NCBI GenBank assembly: GCA_020796225.1
Contig: CM036758.1
Coordinates: 69,786,366 to 69,850,365, forward strand
Source: Arion vulgaris
Lineage: Eukaryota; Mollusca; Gastropoda; Stylommatophora; Arionidae
Reading direction: 5' to 3'
DNA length: 64,000 bases
The notes beneath the pieces were generated by a model. The model worked only from the letters and a program-made list of their open reading frames with translations, ran no database searches and was not told where the DNA came from. The position numbers and the translations under genes were made by a program. Below are positions 1 to 11,786 of the stretch, in pieces. Position 1 is the first letter of the stretch. Every line of letters begins with the position of its first letter.

Positions 1-350
1 GTAAAGTCCCTTGAAAGAAACATGCCACGTTGCTTCAAAGTCGGCTTCTTCCCCATTAAAAACAATACGTTTTCTCTCCATGCATCCTCCAGTAAAACCT
101 GATACAACAGAATTCCCGTCCCTTGAAAGTTGACAAATAACAATTTAAAATGTCAGTAATTTAACAATTGTCAGTAAAACCTGATACAATAGAATTCCCG
201 TTACCTTGAAAGTTGAATTTAGTTTAAATCTAGTTGTAATATTTCACTACTTTTAAAGTTACATTTGTTATCCTTTAACGCTGATCTTCCGAGCCCATAA
301 ACTGTCCTCGTTTCCAGTAAAACCTGATACAATTGAATTCCCGTAGAAGT
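1..350. repeat. Dispersed repeat K with cagtaaaacctgatacaa blocks
   Basis: cagtaaaacctgatacaata/t followed by gaattcccgt occurs near 91, 173 and 316. A longer block (1-85) recurs diverged at 1018-1100 (aagtcccttaaagaaacata, accattaaaaacgatacgtt). Confidence 0.7.
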
Positions 351-539
351 TGAAAAATAACAATTGGCAAATTAAATTTATTCAGATATAAACTTATCGA
401 CGTGTTTTAAAAACAGAAAAAATTGAGCCGAACGTGAATTGAGCACATGTAGCGCACGTCTACAGACGACTTATAAATAAATATGTTAAAAATACGCTAT
501 AATATTAGTGATGTTATCATAGCATTAAGGACTTAAGTG

Positions 540-700
540 GAAAAGAATAATCGTTGTCAAAGTCTGTATGTAGTGGGCTGTGACATTAGTCACTTTGATG
601 TATTGTTTGCTTGATAAAGGCCCTGTTGGTCGAAACGTTGCTGTATATTGTCATTGTTTTGTATTTTGTAAAACTACTGTATTTTATGATTACGCGTTTC
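540..700. repeat. Dispersed repeat with hairpins and gataaagg...cgaaacgttg motif
   Basis: Contains GTGAC-ATTA-GTCAC (hairpin) then cttgataaaggccctgttgg and tcgaaacgttgctgta. It is homologous to 14150-14280 and partly to 39430-39490 and 52225-52275. Confidence 0.65.
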
Positions 701-1017
701 GTCGAAAGTAACAACATGATCACATGGCCGGGAACGTCGTGAAAACATGAAAAGACACTTTCGACGATTTATACGCAGAATGACCATGGGCGTTAAGCTG
801 AACATATGCTTATAGAAAGGAACAAATAGTTCAGTTTTATTATTTTTCCTCTTGTATCTCTGAAAGCTACCTTCTTGCCAAATTTCAAGTCCGTAGGATG
901 TCCAGATATCTCCAAACAATTGGGACAGACATACAATTCTATTCATCTTTGTCTTATATATATTAGACTAGCAGTTTTACCCGTTCTTCGCACAGAGCAT
1001 TTAGTTCAAAATCTATT

Positions 1018-1250
1018 TGTAAAGTCCCTTAAAGAAACATACAACGTTGCTTCCAAATCGGCTTTCTCACCATTAAAAACGATACGTTTTCTCTCCATGC
1101 TTGGCTTGAAAACTTTGTCGGTTGACGACAAAGATTAAAATGCCCCTCATTGCGATTGCCTGTAAAACCTGATACAATTGAATTCCGTGAAATTGAAAAT
1201 AACAATTTGCAAATTAAATTTATTTAGATTATTAACTTATCGATGTGTTT
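1018..1250. repeat. Dispersed repeat K, second copy
   Basis: Matches 1-85 and 316-400 of the window in the same order (aaacctgatacaattgaatt, then caatttgcaaattaaattta). Confidence 0.65.
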
Positions 1251-1505
1251 AAAAATAAAAAATTTTAATAAAAATTGTCCGAGCGTAAGATTGGACATGT
1301 TGTCTCAGGATAGCGGTCAAGCATTTTATGCATTCGTCTATAGAACTGACATGTTGAAATACAAATAAAAATGTTAGTATTTCTGTGATATGCGAAAGAC
1401 GTCACCGGACTATAACATGATCGCTTTGCGCATCACGTGACCGGGAACTTCGTGAAAACATTCATAGACATTTTCGGCGATTTCTACACAGAATGACCAT
1501 GTGCG

Positions 1506-1610
1506 TTAAATCTTTAATTGTGTATACATGTGACTGCGGGGTCGATTGTATCCTGTTCTAAGGCGCAGAATGACAACTTGTTCTAATCTGGTCCTATTAT
1601 ATTTGTCGTC
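1506..1610 (-). pseudogene. Short LINE fragment, same family as 9140-10690
   Basis: The minus strand reads QVVILRLRTGYNRPRSHMYT, the segment just before the zinc knuckle. Nothing else of the element remains. Confidence 0.55.
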
Positions 1611-1689
1611 TTTTATTGGTATTTGTGGCTTTCTGATTGATTTAATCATCCTTTTTTTTGGTGGTAGGTAACTGGCGGTGAAGATCATC

Positions 1690-2360
1690 TGTCAATTAAA
1701 CTAAACTACCATACTTTTCAACATTGACAATTATAGTTACACATCTTCGTGGTCATGTGCACCGATGATACATTTGTAGCACTCCCAACATCGACAAATC
1801 CGGTCCGTTGATATTATCAAGCTGAGAATTTCCACAACACTTCGAGAACGTAAACTAACTGTATACTTAGACATTAGTGAGTACACACTAATAAGCCTAT
1901 CCTACTTTCTATACCACATTGTTCTTGTTTAATGTTCTGTTTCATCAAATTTATTTGATACATTTTTTCCTAATGGTTTGTTCATCTTTAAAGCATTTTG
2001 TATAGTCTTCGTTTTAAGTATCTCCGTCTTATTTTACTTAATATTATTGCTTTCTTTGCTTCTTCCTAATTTTCTTTTTGTCATTATTCTTAGTTATATT
2101 ATTACTGTTACTCTCTCTCACTCCCTCTCTCGATCGATCGATCGTTCCTTTCGGCCATTTTTGATCATTCTTATTGAGATATATAAACAGCCTTTGCCAA
2201 GAACAGATTTTTACGTCACATCATTCAGCGCCATTTGGAGCTCTGGTGATTTAACTTCGGCGATGTGCCCGGTTTCAGGCAACGTTTACTGGGTTCGCTC
2301 TCCGTCAGCCTTTGGCTATCCCCAGCCGACCCGCAAGACAGCAGGTCATTACTGTTACTA
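1690..2360. other. No recognisable feature
   Basis: AT-rich single-copy-looking DNA. The ORF at 1978-2376 is hydrophobic low-complexity and runs into the 21-bp array; not supported as a gene. Confidence 0.4.
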
Positions 2361-2363
2361 TGT

Positions 2364-2733
2364 TCGAAAGAAGTAAATGGTAGAAGAGAAGAAGTAAATG
2401 GTAGTAGAGAAGAAGTAAATGGTGGTAGAGAAGAAGTAAATGGTAGTAGAGAAGAAGTAAATGGTGGTAGAGAAGAAGTAAATGGTGGTAGAGAAGAAGT
2501 AAATGGTGGTAGAGAAGAAGTAAATGGTAGTAGAGAAGAAGTAAATGGTAGTAGAGAAGAAGTAAATGGTGGTAGAGAAGAAGTAAATGGTAGTAGAGAA
2601 GAAGTAAATGGTGGTAGAGAAGAAGTAAATGGTGGTAGAGAAGAAGTAAATGGTAGTAGAGAAGAAGTAAATGGTGGTAGAGAAGAAGTAAATGGTGGTA
2701 GAGAAGAAGTAAATGGTAGTAGAGAAGAAGAAG
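2364..2733. repeat. 21-bp minisatellite, about 17 units
   Basis: Unit gaagtaaatggtagtagaga with agt/ggt alternation at one codon. Period 21 keeps all frames open on both strands, so its ORFs are artefacts. Confidence 0.95.
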
Positions 2734-2767
2734 ACTATTTTCTTTCTTCTTATTACTTTTATTATTC

Positions 2768-2990
2768 TCCACTTTATGATCCGTATTTGATCTGAGCCTA
2801 AGAGCGAGTGTACGTTGTGCCAGTTAAGCGCCTACAGGTAGCCAGCTCATCCGATTTCTATGACGCTTTTTATTTACTAGGGTAGCTTCCTTAGGCCCAT
2901 ACCTCATTCGCCCTCTTACGACAGGCTTTGTTGGTCGCAGTGTTACTATTCTTTGCTCCCCTTCCGAGCCTTGGCAACACACGAACGAAC
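2768..2990 (-). mobile_element. SINE-like family B (relative of A), minus strand
   Basis: Contains the family marks gatctgagcctaagagcg, tgtgccagttaagcgcctac and cgccctcttacgacaggc. The tail end is lost at the boundary with the preceding minisatellite region. Confidence 0.7.
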
Positions 2991-3069
2991 CATTTCATAT
3001 TTATTATTACTATTATTATTTTCTTCACCTCTGGAGTCGGAGTAAGGTTCGACTGATTAGCGAATTGGG

Positions 3070-3175
3070 GCACTGTGATAAGGAAAGCAAGGTTTCACGC
3101 AAAAATAAATCGGATGTGCCATATTAGGAACTAAGACTATGCCTGAATTCGTAGTGAACGAACACCATAACAAAT
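3070..3175. repeat. Dispersed repeat H
   Basis: cactgtgataaggaaagcaa ... ggatgtgccatattaggaac matches 35450-35555 (cactgatgataaggaaagcg ... gattggccatactaggca). Confidence 0.6.
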
Positions 3176-3315
3176 AATTGTCTTCTTCTTCTTCTTCTTC
3201 AATAAACTATTATTATTATTAATACCACTATTACTTTGTATTCAATGGTTATGAACTCAGGTGTAGTAATAAAACCTTTTATGGTGCTCTTACTGATTTT
3301 TTCCTGAAACTTGTT

Positions 3316-3760
3316 TTCATCATCATCATCATCACCTTTCAACTCCCATTGGAGCACAGGTCTTTAACAAACTTCTTCCATCTCTTCCTCTCTCTTGCCA
3401 TCCCTTCCAATTCTTTCCATGTTTTGCCTATCCTCTTTATATCCGCCTCCAGCTCTCTTCTCCAGGTCTGCCTACCTTCCCCTACTCCTCTTTCCCTGCG
3501 GTTCCAAAACAATGCCTGTCTTGCGATGCTTCCGGTCGGTCTTCTCAATGTATGTCCTATCCATCGCCAGCGTCTCTTCCTGAGCTCTCTATCCACTGGT
3601 ATCTGCTTTGTTCTCTCCCTGAGTTCCTCGTTTGTAATCTTATCGTACCATCTCAATCCCTCTATCCTACGTAAACATCCATTTACGAAGGTCTGCAGTT
3701 TTCTGATAGTTTCCTTTGTGGTCTTCCAGAAACGTGTTTTCCTTATCACTAGTGTCCCTC
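3316..3760 (-). pseudogene. RTE-like LINE, C-terminal ORF remnant
   Basis: A 136-codon frame at 3339-3749 with RRIEGLRWYDKITNEELRER, RWRWIGHTLRRPTGSIARQA and a Trp/Arg-rich end (GRQTWRRELEADIKRIGKTW). This is the conserved tail of endonuclease/RT LINE proteins. A (CAT)n run at its 3' end (3320-3335) is the trinucleotide tail typical of RTE-type elements. Confidence 0.75.
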
Positions 3761-3954
3761 GTCATTCAGGGTGAACATTACTACGACTTGAGAGGTAGGG
3801 CTAATATTTTTCTTCTTCTTCATCATCAGTTTACATGTCATTTAAACAAACAAATTCTTCGTCTATGTTGATATTTCGATTGTCAAGAATTCCAACAGAA
3901 ATTATATTCAGAAGTAGCCCAAAACCGCGGTAGCTTAAATAAATTATAATGAAA

Positions 3955-4060
3955 TCGGGGCCAGATCCTTTACAGGACGTAGCCATCAACGACAGTAAAC
4001 GAGTTGTTGATTTTCTAGACACCATTTATACGTTCAGTAGTTAGCCATTAGTTTCTGAAC
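3955..4060 (-). mobile_element. SINE family F, 3' fragment
   Basis: Matches the family F 3' part in reverse (gttgattttctagacaccat, then acgttcagtagttagccatt), plus about 40 bases (tacaggacgtagccatcaac) shared with 25655-25755. Confidence 0.55.
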
Positions 4061-4079
4061 GGAACTCAAATAAGGGATA

Positions 4080-4330
4080 CGCCCGAGTGGTTGCCAGGGC
4101 CCAAATTTGGGGTGTAAAGAATAGAACCACTGTTACCTGCCACACATGTCGTAAGAGGCGACTAAAGATGTTAGGCTGAAATCGGATGCACATGTCCTAA
4201 TCGTGTAGAAGTCTATGCGTTTAGGGGCCTACCAAACTAATGTGCAACGTATACACGTTCTTGGCAAAGATCAAACATATCACAAAGAGTGATTAAAATT
4301 GATGGTAAAGAACGAATGCAAAGAAGAAGA
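4080..4330 (+). mobile_element. Dispersed SINE-like repeat, family A
   Basis: An about 250-bp unit starting gcccgagtggttgccagggc, with central core gtaagaggcgactaa and a (GAA)n-type tail. It is one of six clear copies in the window. The first bases resemble a tRNA-Ser/Leu A box, but no clear B box is present. Confidence 0.8.
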
Positions 4331-4496
4331 TGATAAGGGATAGATATAAAACAACCTTAAAACGGATCATGTCGACTAACCCTGATGTAGAGCAGTTCCC
4401 AAATTTGCATAATTGTGTTTAAAAATACAGGAGGTCTGACAACGTTCGGACAATCCAAAAACAAATTCCGCAAATCTTACTTTCGAAAGATTCTCA

Positions 4497-4680
4497 TTGA
4501 TTGATTGGTAGGACTATCATCATTGCACTTCGGTGAGTAACCATGTGTGCTCCGATCTCTTTCTTGCACAGGAAGATCTCAGCTGAAGTGTACAAACTGC
4601 ATAGCATGGTTCCCTGACGTAATTTTGAAGATGGTGCTGATATTTTTGTAGGAATTTTATTTTAAATCTTTTTCTTATGA
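4497..4680 (+). repeat. Dispersed repeat I, about 190 bp
   Basis: Starts (GATT)n, then cacttcggtgagtaaccatg and ctttcttgcacaggaagatc. Copies are also at 24205-24296 (-), 34385-34535 (-), 49017-49190 (+) and 52025-52215 (-). Confidence 0.7.
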
Positions 4681-4793
4681 ATTTTTTCTGGGCAGCGACT
4701 TTCCAGCCTGCTTTACCCGATTTTGAACTGCCAATGGTTCTTTTACCTGCTCAAATTGCACACAGGGTCTACGTTTTATCGTCCGTCTCCGAT

Positions 4794-4999
4794 TTTTTTT
4801 TTTTTTTCAGAAGCACTTGAGCTGAAAGCTCTTCGGCTCGGTGTCATGGACATAGTAACCATTCGGTTCGATGCCACGAACACCGTAAATCTGGGGAATC
4901 TGTGGCTTTTCTGCTAGTCCGCGGAGTTGAACCTGCACTCACAGAGGACTAGTCACCCGTAGTCCAACGCGCTACGAACACGCTGGGCAGGCGGTCAAT
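4794..4999 (-). mobile_element. tRNA-derived SINE family C, minus strand
   Basis: Same element with poly-T at its left. The flanks CCGTCTCCGAT (4783-4793) and CCGTCTCAGAT (5000-5010) form an 11-bp TSD with one mismatch. The B box reads GGTTCAACTCC on the minus strand. Confidence 0.85.
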
Positions 5000-5010
5000 C
5001 CGTCTCAGAT

Positions 5011-5740
5011 AGGACTAGGAACTGAATCTCACACTAAGATGAGGGATCTCTGGAAACATATCCAGATGTCTCCACGAGGGTGTGAACCTGGTAAATTTGG
5101 CACGTGAGACGAGCACATAGCCTCTACGCCACGGCGACGCCGGAAATATTATCAAAACTAAATCGATGACCAGGTAATGCACATAAAAGGCGGTAAAACC
5201 AAAATAGCGGATAAATAGTCCATAAAATAGCTCAAAACTCTGCAACCCGCGACTATAAAATAGTTTTAAAAAAGTACGTGACCCAGAAATGGTGTAAAAT
5301 AGTTTCCACTGGGAGGGAAAAACGCGACCCTGACAACAATGTGTTGGATTAACAGATTTGTCGCCAGGGCAAAGTTCAGTTATTTTAAGATTTGGATGAC
5401 AGCCTCTTAAAGCTTGGTTTTTCAACTTCCCGGTAGAAATTGATATGAATGTTTCAGGGAAGAATTATTCGTGGTTACCACTGACTGCAGGTAAAGGCGA
5501 TCAAGGAACAAGTCATATTGAAGACGAACATTAAACACTGGAGTCCGTCTGAAAATCAAGAAGAACATGAATTGTAGATGTTGACTCTGAGAGCTTCAGA
5601 TAAAAAGAACCGCTGACAGTTTAGAAGAGTAGGCCGAAATGACGATGCTTGGTTCCTCCTCCTCCCCCGTGATATGTAAATAAAACAATTTCTATTAAAA
5701 TGAGATACCAAAAATGATTGATTGATTGCTTCATTTGTAT
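5011..5740. other. No recognisable feature
   Basis: Between SINE C and the 19-bp array. A minus-strand ORF (5015-5425, 136 codons) has no family resemblance that I can see. Confidence 0.35.
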
Positions 5741-6236
5741 CTCACACATTTTGTCCATAGTACTACATTTTGTCCATAGTACTACATAGTACTACATTTT
5801 GTCCTCCATAGTACTACATTTTGTCCATAGTACTACATTTTGTCCATAGTACTACATAGTACTACATTTTGTCCATAGTACTACATTTTGTCCATAGTAC
5901 TACATTTTGTCCATAGTACTACATTTTGTCCTCCATAGTACTACATTTTGTCCATAGTACTACATTTTGTCCATAGTACTATATAGTACTACATTTTGTC
6001 CATAGTACTACATTTTGTCCATAGTACTACATTTTGTCCATAGTACTACATAGTACTACATTTTGTCCATAGTACTACATAGTACTACATTTTGTCCTCC
6101 ATAGTACTACATTTTGTCCTCCATAGTACTACATTTTGTCCATAGTACTACATAGTACTACATTTTGTCCTCCATAGTACTACATTTTGTCCATAGTACT
6201 ACATAGTACTACATTTTGTCCATAGTACTACATAGT
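5741..6236. repeat. 19-bp-based minisatellite (tagtactacattttgtcca)
   Basis: About 25 units, with 10-bp internal duplications (tactacatag) and 3-bp insertions (tcctcca). It abuts the Tigger end. Confidence 0.93.
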
Positions 6237-6237
6237 A

Positions 6238-7870
6238 CAGTGGAACTCCAATATTCGTCATTAATCCGTTCCCGAGGGGATGATGAATATCGAAAAAGAC
6301 GAATATCGAACAATTTTTTCTTATAAGAATTAACTAAAAATGGATTAATTCGTTCCCGGCCTCGAATATTGCGTATCTATTCTATAACAAAATAAATTTT
6401 CACTTGAGAATCGATCTCCGAAATCATTTCAAACCCTGTACAATTTAACTACAGCACATATTAACCAGCGTACTGCCATAAATAATACGTAATATGCACT
6501 GTGTAGGCCTACATAAATACATGTAGTACACTAAACACAAATAAAATTTTAAAAAGAAATTTACCTTTTGGATGAGAAAAACAATGATTCTTTTTAAGAG
6601 TTTTTATTTTTAAGGTTACAGTACTACGTAGGTTATTTTTCGTCGGAAGATGAGTCACCTTCCATTACGTCATCAAGCAATGTCACTTCAGGCGATTGAT
6701 TGATTCCAGACGATTCGCCAACATTTACAGATGATTCACCAGCACTCGTTTTTTAAAAGAATTTATCCAAGGTTGATTGTTTTGTTCTGTTCTTTAGAAT
6801 TTTTCTAAAGTGTCCAAACACGTCGTCATCAAACGAATTGATACGTTGGTTTACAATAGCGATGTTTGGATGCCATTTCTCAATAAAAACCTGCATTTTC
6901 CCCCACGTTGTTAACCATTCCTTTATTTCACCACTTGAAACTGGGCCATCGTCTTTTTCCTCGTCTGATGAAATTTCTCTTACCGCTTCAACTTCCTGTT
7001 CTTTATGAAGTTCGAGTAGCTCCTGTGTGGTCAAATCCGTTCTATGTCCCTCTACCAATTCTTCGACATCTGCGTTGTCAATCTCCAATCCCAGGAATAC
7101 CCCCAAAGCAACAATTTCATCAACAACTGGCTGTTCTTGAAAACCATCAAAGTCTCTTTCTGATACACAATCTGGCCATACGTTTTTCCATGCAGAATTC
7201 ATTGTTCGGGTGGTGACTTCGTTCCATGCTTTATCAATTAGCCTTAAACAATGTAGGATATTAAAGTGATTTTTCCCAAAATCACGCAATGTAAGCTCAG
7301 TCTCTGACGTGACCTCAAAACATCTTCGAAACAGTGCTTTCGTATACAGTTTCTTAAAGTTAGAAATTACTTGTTGGTCCATGGGTTGAATCAGTGGAGT
7401 TGTATTTGGGGGTAGATATTTAACGCGAATATAATCGTAATCACCAGTTAAAACATCTTCTAAGCCAGGGGGATGAGCAGGAGCATTGTCCAAAATTAAT
7501 AAAACTTTCACTGGTAAATGAATACTTTCTAGGTAAGCTTTAGTACTTGGGGCAAAGACTTCATGAATCCACTCTAAAAAAATTGCCTAGTCACCCAAGC
7601 CTTTCTATTTGATCGCCACATGACATTTAATCTACTTTTAATGATATTGTTTTGCTTAAAGACTCTCGGAATTTCAGAATTGTATATGAGCAAGGGTTTA
7701 ATTTTGCAATCACCACTAGCATTGCCACAGAGCATAAGGGTTAACCTGTCTTTCATAGGCTTATGGCCCGGCATTGAACTTTCCTCTCTTGTAATGTAGG
7801 TGCATCTTCTTCCAAAACAACCCTGTTTCGTCGCAATTGAAAACTTGCTGAGGGACATATTCTTCCTATA
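6238..7870 (-). mobile_element. Tigger (pogo superfamily) DNA transposon, 5'-truncated
   Basis: The left edge is CAGTGGAACTCCAATATTCG immediately after a TA dinucleotide (6236-6237), as expected of Tigger/pogo ends with a TA target duplication. The element sits directly against the 19-bp tandem array. The transposase reads leftward toward this end. The opposite inverted repeat and the DNA-binding half of the transposase are absent; recognisable sequence stops near 7870. Non-coding 3' part: 6238-6752. Confidence 0.75.
6753..7870 (-). pseudogene. Tigger-like DDE transposase, C-terminal half, frameshifted
   Basis: Catalytic landmarks are visible in order: NCDETGLFW (about 7815-7842, first Asp), LILDNAPAH (about 7490, second Asp) and IQPMDQQVI (third Asp). 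The C-terminus is the typical KSTLDKFF. Two frameshifts break it: one after the first motif near 7800-7815 and one in a 7-A run at 7576-7582. The N-terminal Psq/CENP-B helix-turn-helix domains are missing. When intact, such enzymes cut and paste their element at TA sites. Here it is a dead remnant rather than a domesticated gene. Confidence 0.85.
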
Positions 7871-8076
7871 CTGCAGCTAAATCTTTTTTATGTATATAAA
7901 ACAGAAAAGCAGAGATGAAAATATGATGGTCTCACTATTCAGTCAAGATAACTAACATAAACAACACGGACATGAAATATTTGAATATATCTTCTTTTTC
8001 AATGATCCAGGGACACTTGAACTCTTGCCCTTATTATGCCCAAATGCTGTGTTTTGTCGAACGACTATTATCATAC

Positions 8077-9062
8077 ACATCCAACTCGCTGCATTTGTGC
8101 CACGCCTACTCCTACACACATCCAACTCGATGTGTATGTGCCATGCATACTCCCACACACATCCAACTCGATGTATATGTGCCATGCATACTCCCACACA
8201 CATCCAACTCGTTGCATATGTGCCACACCTACTCCCATACACATCCAGCTAACTGCATATGTGCCACGCATACTCCCACATACATCCAGCTAACGGCATA
8301 TGTGCCACGCCTACTCCCACACACATCCAGATAACTGCATATGTGCAACGCCTACTCCCACACACATCCAGCTAACTGCATATGTGCCACGCCTACTCCC
8401 ACACACATCTAGCTAACTGCATATGTGCCACGCCTACTCCCACACACATCCAGCTAACTGCATATGTGCCACGCCTACTCCCACACACATCTAGCTAACT
8501 GCATATGTGCCACGCCTACTCCCACACACATCCAGCTAACTGCATATGTGCCACGCCTACTCCCATACACATCCAGCTAACTACATATGTACCACGCCTA
8601 CTCCACACACATCCAGCTAACTGCATATGAGCCACGCCTACTCCCAGACACATCCAGCTAACTGCATATGTGCCACGCCTACTCCCACACACATCTAGCT
8701 AACTGCATGTGTGCCACGCCTACTCCGACACACATCCAGCTAACTGCATATGTGCCACGCCTACACCCATACACACCAAACTCACTGCATATGTGCCACG
8801 CCTACTCCCATACACACCCAACTCAATGCATATGTGCGACGCCTACTACCATATAAATCCAACTTTCTGCATATGTGTCAGACCTACTCCCACACTCATC
8901 CAGCTAACTGCATATGTGTCAGACCTACTCCCACACTCATCCATTTCACTGCATATGTATCAGTGCTACTCCCATAAACATCAAACTCACTATATATATG
9001 CGACGCCTACAACCACACACCCAACTCACTGTTTCTGTGCCACGCCTACTTCCATAAAAGCC
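8077..9062. repeat. 41-bp minisatellite, about 24 units
   Basis: Unit cacacatccagctaactgca then tatgtgccacgcctactccc. Units are near identical in the centre (8220-8760) and decay towards both ends. Confidence 0.95.
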
Positions 9063-9139
9063 AAATGTTGCAGTGTGAAGTGGTGGTTCCTTTTCCTTTG
9101 CGTTCCCTGCCTAGACTGATGGACCAACTTTTATCATGA

Positions 9140-10690
9140 ATTTTACTGTTGTTTTAGGGACTCCGTTCCTCCGTACAGCTTTTCGCGAAGCTCTGTGTGT
9201 TGTGGCCACGACTCTTTTCTTATACCTGCTAACCGTTGACAGTCTTGCAAGACATGTTCTGCCGTCATGTCTGCCATTTTGTAGGGACACAGGCTAGTTG
9301 TGCCAATTTTAAATTTATGGAACATGTGGGCTCTGAGCTTGTTGTGTCCGGTAAGGAGGCGCAGTATGGCAACTTGTTCACTTCGAGAGAGACCATAGTA
9401 TCCGTCACTGGCTGTGTGCTGAGGGTGGTCTTTTGCCCATTTGCTTCTATAGTGCGAACCGATGGTTGTTTTGACTTCCTCATAACCGATCTCGAGATCA
9501 GTCTGAGGTAGTCGCCCGCCCTCTTTGGCTAGCTTGTCGGCTGCTTCGTTTCCCTAACGTTGCAGTGTGACGGTATCCACTGGATGACGGTGCGTTTGAG
9601 TGAACTCGTTAGTTCAGCGAGGACGTTTTGAGCTCATTCATCTCTATTTTGCAACGCATTTGAGTGCCGTGATGACCGATAGAGCATCGGTGAATATCAC
9701 GACCTTGTTGCGTGTAGTGCTTCTTCTCTCCAAGATCATTTCGGCCGCCTCTTTGATTGCCTCTGCCTCTGCTCGGTAGTTATTCGAGTATTTGCCAGTT
9801 GCAATCGCTTTCTGACCGTTACTTTCTTTGAGATTTTAAGCACTATTCCCTCCGCCATCGCTTATTGCGTTATTTGCCGATCCGTCCGTGTAGACGTGCG
9901 TCCACTCATTTTCAGGGTACTCTGATTCTATGTACTCTTCTGTTGCAATTTTTCTCTCGAGGTTTTTTGGACCCTTTTGTTCAGTATGCCTGGGATTGAT
10001 TCCCTTAGTTCTGGCATTGTGGTCTTCCATGGCGGGCACTTGTCGATTGCCGGGATTGGTTTGGGTGTGCATTTGGAAAGGACTGGATGGTCTATGGTCC
10101 TTAGAGATTCTAACGAAGTTAGATCTCTGTATTCTCCACTTTCCGAATTCATACATTCTTTCATGCATTGGATGAGATTCGAGCCGTTTGGGTTTTTCTG
10201 CAAGTACTACTACTTTTTGTCCCTTCGGTCAGTCATTGGTTGGATGCCGGAGATTGTCTCCATCGCCTTGATGGGCGTGGACTTCATGGCTCCAGTGATA
10301 ATGCGTAAAGCCCGGTTTTGACTGCTGCTCACTTTTGCAAATTGCTTGTTAGATGCATTGCTCCACGCTGCCATACCGTACTCTAGGATCGGTCGCACTC
10401 TACCAGAGTAAAGTGTCTTGAGAATTCTGGTGTTTGCTCCCTATGTGGAACCTGCGAGTTTACGCATCATTGTTAGCCTATGCCTCTCTTTTGCCGTAGC
10501 ATTCTCGATCTGGGTGCACCAAGTCAGCTTTCTGTCGAGTGTGACTCCTAGGTACGTTGGGGTTTTGTTCTCTCGAAGATTCTGCCCATTGACTTTAAGC
10601 GTTATCTTGTAATCCTTGTTGTTCTGGGAGAACATAAGCTGTTGTAATTTTCTCTTACAAGTGTGTGGTCTTAATTTCAATTTCCCTCTG
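9140..10690 (-). pseudogene. LINE ORF2 3' half: RT thumb, RNase H and zinc-knuckle tail (I-group-like), decayed
   Basis: Read on the minus strand. RT C-terminal region with TPTYLGVTLDRKLTW (near 10550) and MRPILEYGMAAW (10398). Then an RNase H domain with YTDGSA (about 9880), RAEAEAIKEAAEMI (about 9760) and IFTDALS (about 9690), supplying the D-E-D residues. Then QVAILRLLTGHNKLRAHMF and AEHVLQDC at the C-terminus (about 9230). Frameshifts and stops break it into at least five pieces. Non-LTR elements with RT followed by RNase H belong to the I/R1/LOA/Ingi group; the exact clade is not assignable here. Confidence 0.82.
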
Positions 10691-11034
10691 TGATTGAATT
10701 CCCCAAATGTTATCTTTTACGACGCCCCATAACGTTCCCAATTCCCCAAAACCATATATTTTATTATTGTAGACATTCAACGATAACAAATTGGGATTAG
10801 TTGTATTGTGAAATTGTATTCAAACCATTAACCCTAACTTCCCTATTCAAGAAATACTTGACTTTGTATTCCCATTGTTCAGTTCTCGTGTCCTAGTGTT
10901 GCAATGGAATCAGAAATTACAAAAACACTCGGGGAAGCACCGAAGCCAATGAATGGGATCAATAAATAGACACTGAACAAGGATTAAGGACTTCCGAATA
11001 AATAAAAAAAATAACCAAACACATGATTCGAACC

Positions 11035-11297
11035 TTCTTCTTCTTCTTCGTACGCTCCATATCGACCACTTGTTAGCCACTCTGTGTGATTACTATGTGA
11101 TCTGTGCCTAAGAGCAATTGTACGTTGTGCCAGTTATGCTCCTACAAGTAGGCCAGCACATCCGTTTTCTGCACCGCTTTTAATGTGTAGGGTAGCTTCT
11201 ATAGGCCCCTACCTCAGTCGCATATTACGACATGCCTTGTAGGTCACAGTGTTACTATTCTTTGCTCCCATTGCGAGCCCCGACAACACACGCAACA
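11035..11297 (-). mobile_element. SINE-like family B, minus strand
   Basis: Starts with cttcttcttcttcgtacgct and ends agccccgacaacacacgc. Near full length, about 260 bp. Confidence 0.75.
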
Positions 11298-11299
11298 CA

Positions 11300-11786
11300 C
11301 CACATAAAGATCACGACATGTGAAATGAAATGCTTGAGGAAGGCAGTGGGAGTTGCCAGGAAAGACAGACTACGAAATGATGACATCAGAAGCAGAGTGG
11401 GCATGACATCATGCACCGAATACATTAAAAGACAACAAATGCAGTGGTTTGGACATTTAATGAGAATGGAATACAACCAATAGCAGCATACAATAAAAAG
11501 AGATCAGATGAAGACCAAGAAAAAGATGGACAGACAATGTATTAAATAGGTCGATAAGGTGTGTATCAAGACAATATCAAGACCACACAAAATAAACACG
11601 GGTATAACACAACAAGGGCGACTCATCTGGCCCTAGAACGCAAATTAAAGCTCCCACCCCTACGCTTAACGGCAAGAGTGGACAACCAATTCCATCCAGG
11701 GTTGCCAAGTCAAAATTCAGAAAATCGGCCAAACACTAGCCAGAAAAGGCAAAAAGTCAGGAGGAAACAGAATGCTATTGCACACA
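11300..11786 (+). pseudogene. RTE-like LINE, C-terminal remnant
   Basis: Reads KCLRKAVGVARKDRLRNDDI, then IKRQQMQWFGHLMRMEYNQ, then frameshifted sequence ending at a 3' region shared in reverse with 61370-61700. It abuts the hAT fragment. Confidence 0.7.

Noticed and set aside
2265..2795. Repetitive ORFs on both strands (EVNGSRE / HHLLLLY repeats)
   Set aside because: They are translations of a 21-bp minisatellite, whose period keeps all frames open; no non-repetitive domain is attached.
6753..7511. Domesticated TIGD-type gene
   Set aside because: Two frameshifts, loss of the DNA-binding half and a preserved transposon end point to a dead transposon copy.
8020..9119. His/Tyr/Thr-rich ORFs resembling repeat proteins
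   Set aside because: They follow the 41-bp array, with equally long ORFs in several frames and on the other strand.
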